Below, one piece after another: positions 5,767 to 7,140 of a stretch of DNA of 7,140 bases. The DNA lies in assembly GCA_905214615.1 (NCBI GenBank), contig CAJMMX010000077.1, forward strand, positions 1 through 7,140, in the 5' to 3' direction. Each line of letters starts with the position of its first letter. The first letter of the stretch is position 1. The notes beneath the pieces were generated by a model that saw only the letters and a program-made list of their open reading frames with translations, did not search any database and was not told the DNA's origin. Source of the stretch: an uncultured bacterium. Lineage in GTDB: Bacteria > Actinomycetota > Coriobacteriia > Coriobacteriales > Coriobacteriaceae. The translations under genes were made by a program, and so were the position numbers.

Positions 5767-5797
5767 CTGCAGGATGCGTATTGGTGCATAACTGCAG
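5767..5797 (+). promoter_or_regulatory. third ARG-like box inside a CTGCAG-flanked inverted repeat
   Basis: TGCGTATTGGTGCA (5775-5788) repeats the TGCRT-N4-RTGCA pattern of the two upstream boxes and starts 62 bp after box 2, close to three 21-bp steps. It is bracketed almost symmetrically by CTGCAG at 5767-5772 and 5792-5797. As RNA, CTGCAG plus ATGC could pair with GCAT plus CTGCAG and form a leader hairpin ending 2 nt before the AAGGAG ribosome site (5800-5805) of argC. It may be a third operator, a translational element, or both. Confidence 0.5.
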
Positions 5798-5811
5798 ACA
5801 AGGAGTCTGAT

Positions 5812-6882
5812 ATGTCTGTAAAGGTTGGAATCGTCGGTGCGGCTGGATATGCCGGCGCCGAGCTCATTCACCTCGTCCTCGGTCATCCCGAGTTTGAACT
5901 TGTTGCCATTACGTCCAACGCCGATGCCGGCCAGCCGCTGTCTGCGGTGTACCCGAGCTTCACCGGCGTAAGCGATCTTGCCTTTACGACGCATGATGCC
6001 CCCGAGCTCAAGAACTGCGACGCGGTCTTTTTGGCCGTGCCGCACACGGCCGCCATGGCACAGGTGCCCGCCTTGCTTGCCGCGGGAGTCTCCTGCATTG
6101 ACCTCTCGGCCGACTATCGCCTGAGCGATCCGGCCACCTTTGAGGCCTGGTATGCCGCCGAGCACACGAGCCCCGAGCTACTCAAGAGCCGCGCCTTTGG
6201 TCTGCCCGAGCTATTCTGCCAGGATTTGGAGACCGCTGCATCCGACCACGCCGACGGCAAGCCCGTACTGGTCGCCTGCGCCGGTTGCTATCCCACCGCA
6301 ACGAGCCTTGCCGCCGCGCCTGCCGTGCGCGCCGGCTGGGTTGCCCAGAGCGGACCCGTGATCGTTGACGCTATCAGCGGTGTAACGGGTGCCGGTAAGT
6401 CCTGCAACGCCCGTACGCGTTTTTGCAGTGCAGACGAGAACCTGGAGGCCTATGGCGCAGGAAAACATCGCCATACGCCCGAGATCGAGCAGATTCTTGG
6501 CCTAGCCGACCACATCGTTTTCACCCCGCACCTGGCACCGCTCAAGCGCGGTCTGCTCTCTACGGTGACGATGCCGCTTACGCCGCAGGCTATCGATACC
6601 TTGACCCTTGAGGATGTCGTCGACCATTACAGACAGTTCTACGCCGGTCGCACCTTTGTGCGCGTGCTCGATGCCGGCGAGCAGCCCAAGACGGCCTCGG
6701 TCGTCGGCACCAATGCTGCCCAGATCGGCCTTGCACTCAACAAGCGCGCGGGCGTGCTGGTGGCGACGGGAGCGATCGACAATCTGTGCAAGGGTGCTGC
6801 CGGTCAGGCGGTCCAGTGCGCCAACATCGTCTTTGGTTTTGACGAGCGACGAGGCTTGCCCACAGTGGCGTGCCCGGTGTAG
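5812..6882 (+). CDS. argC: N-acetyl-gamma-glutamyl-phosphate reductase
   Basis: Cytoplasmic NADPH-dependent enzyme that reduces N-acetyl-glutamyl-5-phosphate to N-acetylglutamate semialdehyde, the third step of ornithine/arginine synthesis. The 356-residue length is normal. The Rossmann nucleotide-binding motif GIVGAAGYAG lies at 6-15; catalytic Cys159 is in ACAGCYPTA (155-163); the conserved histidine block KHRHTPEIEQ starts at 218 (H219, H221); and the C-terminal GAIDNLCKGAAGQAVQ is typical of ArgC. AAGGAG (5800-5805) lies 6 nt before the ATG, fixing the start. It is preceded by candidate ARG boxes, so arginine repression is likely. argJ follows after 133 bp, giving the common argC-argJ order, though the gap is unusually long and structured. 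Confidence 0.97.
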   Translation: MSVKVGIVGAAGYAGAELIHLVLGHPEFELVAITSNADAGQPLSAVYPSFTGVSDLAFTTHDAPELKNCDAVFLAVPHTAAMAQVPALLAAGVSCIDLSADYRLSDPATFEAWYAAEHTSPELLKSRAFGLPELFCQDLETAASDHADGKPVLVACAGCYPTATSLAAAPAVRAGWVAQSGPVIVDAISGVTGAGKSCNARTRFCSADENLEAYGAGKHRHTPEIEQILGLADHIVFTPHLAPLKRGLLSTVTMPLTPQAIDTLTLEDVVDHYRQFYAGRTFVRVLDAGEQPKTASVVGTNAAQIGLALNKRAGVLVATGAIDNLCKGAAGQAVQCANIVFGFDERRGLPTVACPV

Positions 6883-6911
6883 CACATTCGATTGTTAACG
6901 ATTTGGTAGTC

Positions 6912-6989
6912 GGGCATCGAGTGGGGCGCCACTCTTAAGCTGGTCTCATGATTGTGGCTGGCATGGCGCACCAACCGATGCCCTTTTTT
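6912..6989 (+). terminator. terminator-like structured element between argC and argJ (candidate attenuator)
   Basis: A local hairpin pairs GGCATGG (6960-6966) with CC-g-ATGCC (6975-6982, one bulged G) around an 8-nt loop and runs into TTTTTT (6984-6989), as in an intrinsic terminator. Competing pairings exist. GGGCATCG (6912-6919) is perfectly complementary to CGATGCCC (6976-6983), which includes the terminator's 3' arm. AGTGG (6920-6924) can pair with CCACT (6929-6933) in a tight hairpin, while GGGGCGCCA (6923-6931) can pair with TGGCGCACC (6964-6972) at 8 of 9 positions. Mutually exclusive folds next to a U-tract inside a biosynthetic operon suggest regulated read-through into argJ. A simple partial terminator is the plainer alternative. 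Confidence 0.55.
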
Positions 6990-7015
6990 GTTTGACATAA
7001 GGAGTCATAAAGACG

Positions 7016-7140
7016 ATGAATACCGAGCTGTTTGATATCAAGATTCGCGCCGTCGAGGGTGGCGTTACGGCTGCGGCTGGTTTTAAAGCTGCAGGCATCC
7101 ACGCTGGGTTCCGCAAGAATCCCGAGCGCCTGGATTACGC
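7016..7140 (+). CDS. argJ: ArgJ, glutamate N-acetyltransferase / ornithine acetyltransferase, N-terminal fragment cut by window edge
   Basis: The first 41 codons of ArgJ, which transfers the acetyl group from N-acetylornithine to glutamate and, in bifunctional forms, also uses acetyl-CoA. The N-terminal block GGVTAAAGFKAAGIHAGFRK followed by NPERLDY is characteristic: the family usually begins with a GVTAP-GF-AAG segment. The catalytic threonine autocleavage site lies further on and is not visible, so whether the enzyme is mono- or bifunctional cannot be judged. AAGGAG at 6999-7004 is 11 nt before the ATG, rather far, but no other in-frame start lies between them. It follows argC in the same direction and continues beyond the window; the structured element at 6912-6989 may control its transcription. 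Confidence 0.92.
   Translation, partial: MNTELFDIKIRAVEGGVTAAAGFKAAGIHAGFRKNPERLDY

Noticed and set aside
6912..6983. A 72-nt segment closed by an 8-bp stem, reminiscent of a tRNA acceptor stem
   Set aside because: There is no T-loop GTTCRA-type sequence, no proper D-loop GG, no U8 and no credible anticodon arm; it fits a terminator/attenuator better.
6992..6997. TTGACA as a -35 box for a private argJ promoter
   Set aside because: A -10 at normal spacing would fall on or inside the argJ start codon (about 7015-7020) and the sequence there does not match.

Overview
The window looks like chromosomal DNA of a high-GC gut actinobacterium of the Coriobacteriia, most likely Collinsella or a close relative. 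The basis is the GC-rich coding bias, the actinobacterial-style ARG boxes, an argC-argJ gene order, and an ECF transporter operon with a fused double ATPase. The genus is inferred from gene content and composition only; no database was searched.

Layout. (1) 1-594, minus strand: the N-terminal 198 codons of an IS110-family DEDD transposase that runs off the left edge. (2) 595-1084: no protein gene. The part next to the transposase (about 620-830) is probably the non-coding end of the IS, where IS110-group elements encode their bridge RNA. The rest holds a strong hairpin and an 80-bp-spaced direct repeat. (3) 1085-1315: a promoter followed by an FMN riboswitch with an unusually long peripheral arm. 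(4) 1316-5546: one tightly packed plus-strand operon: ribU (riboflavin S-component), a fused EcfA1-EcfA2 ATPase, ecfT, and two paralogous pyridoxamine-phosphate-oxidase-like (probable FMN-binding) proteins. It ends in a long-stem terminator at 5591-5653. (5) 5692-5811: an arginine-repressor control region with three TGCRT-N4-RTGCA boxes. (6) 5812-7140: argC, then a structured 133-bp gap with a terminator-like hairpin, then the start of argJ, which runs off the right edge.

How the genes work together. The ECF genes form a group-I-like riboflavin importer: RibU binds the vitamin, EcfT couples it to ATP hydrolysis, and the ATPase pair is on one chain. The FMN riboswitch should shut it off when flavin is plentiful. 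The two split-barrel proteins downstream probably use the FMN made from the imported riboflavin, so uptake and a flavin consumer appear to be under one switch. The arg genes are a separate unit for ornithine/arginine synthesis, with candidate repression at the promoter and a possible second control point between argC and argJ.

Most of the window is ordinary metabolism. The items most worth a second look are the argC-argJ intergenic RNA structure, the candidate bridge-RNA region of the IS, the ARG-box array, and the RibU operon's fused ATPase, enlarged riboswitch arm and flavoprotein pair.
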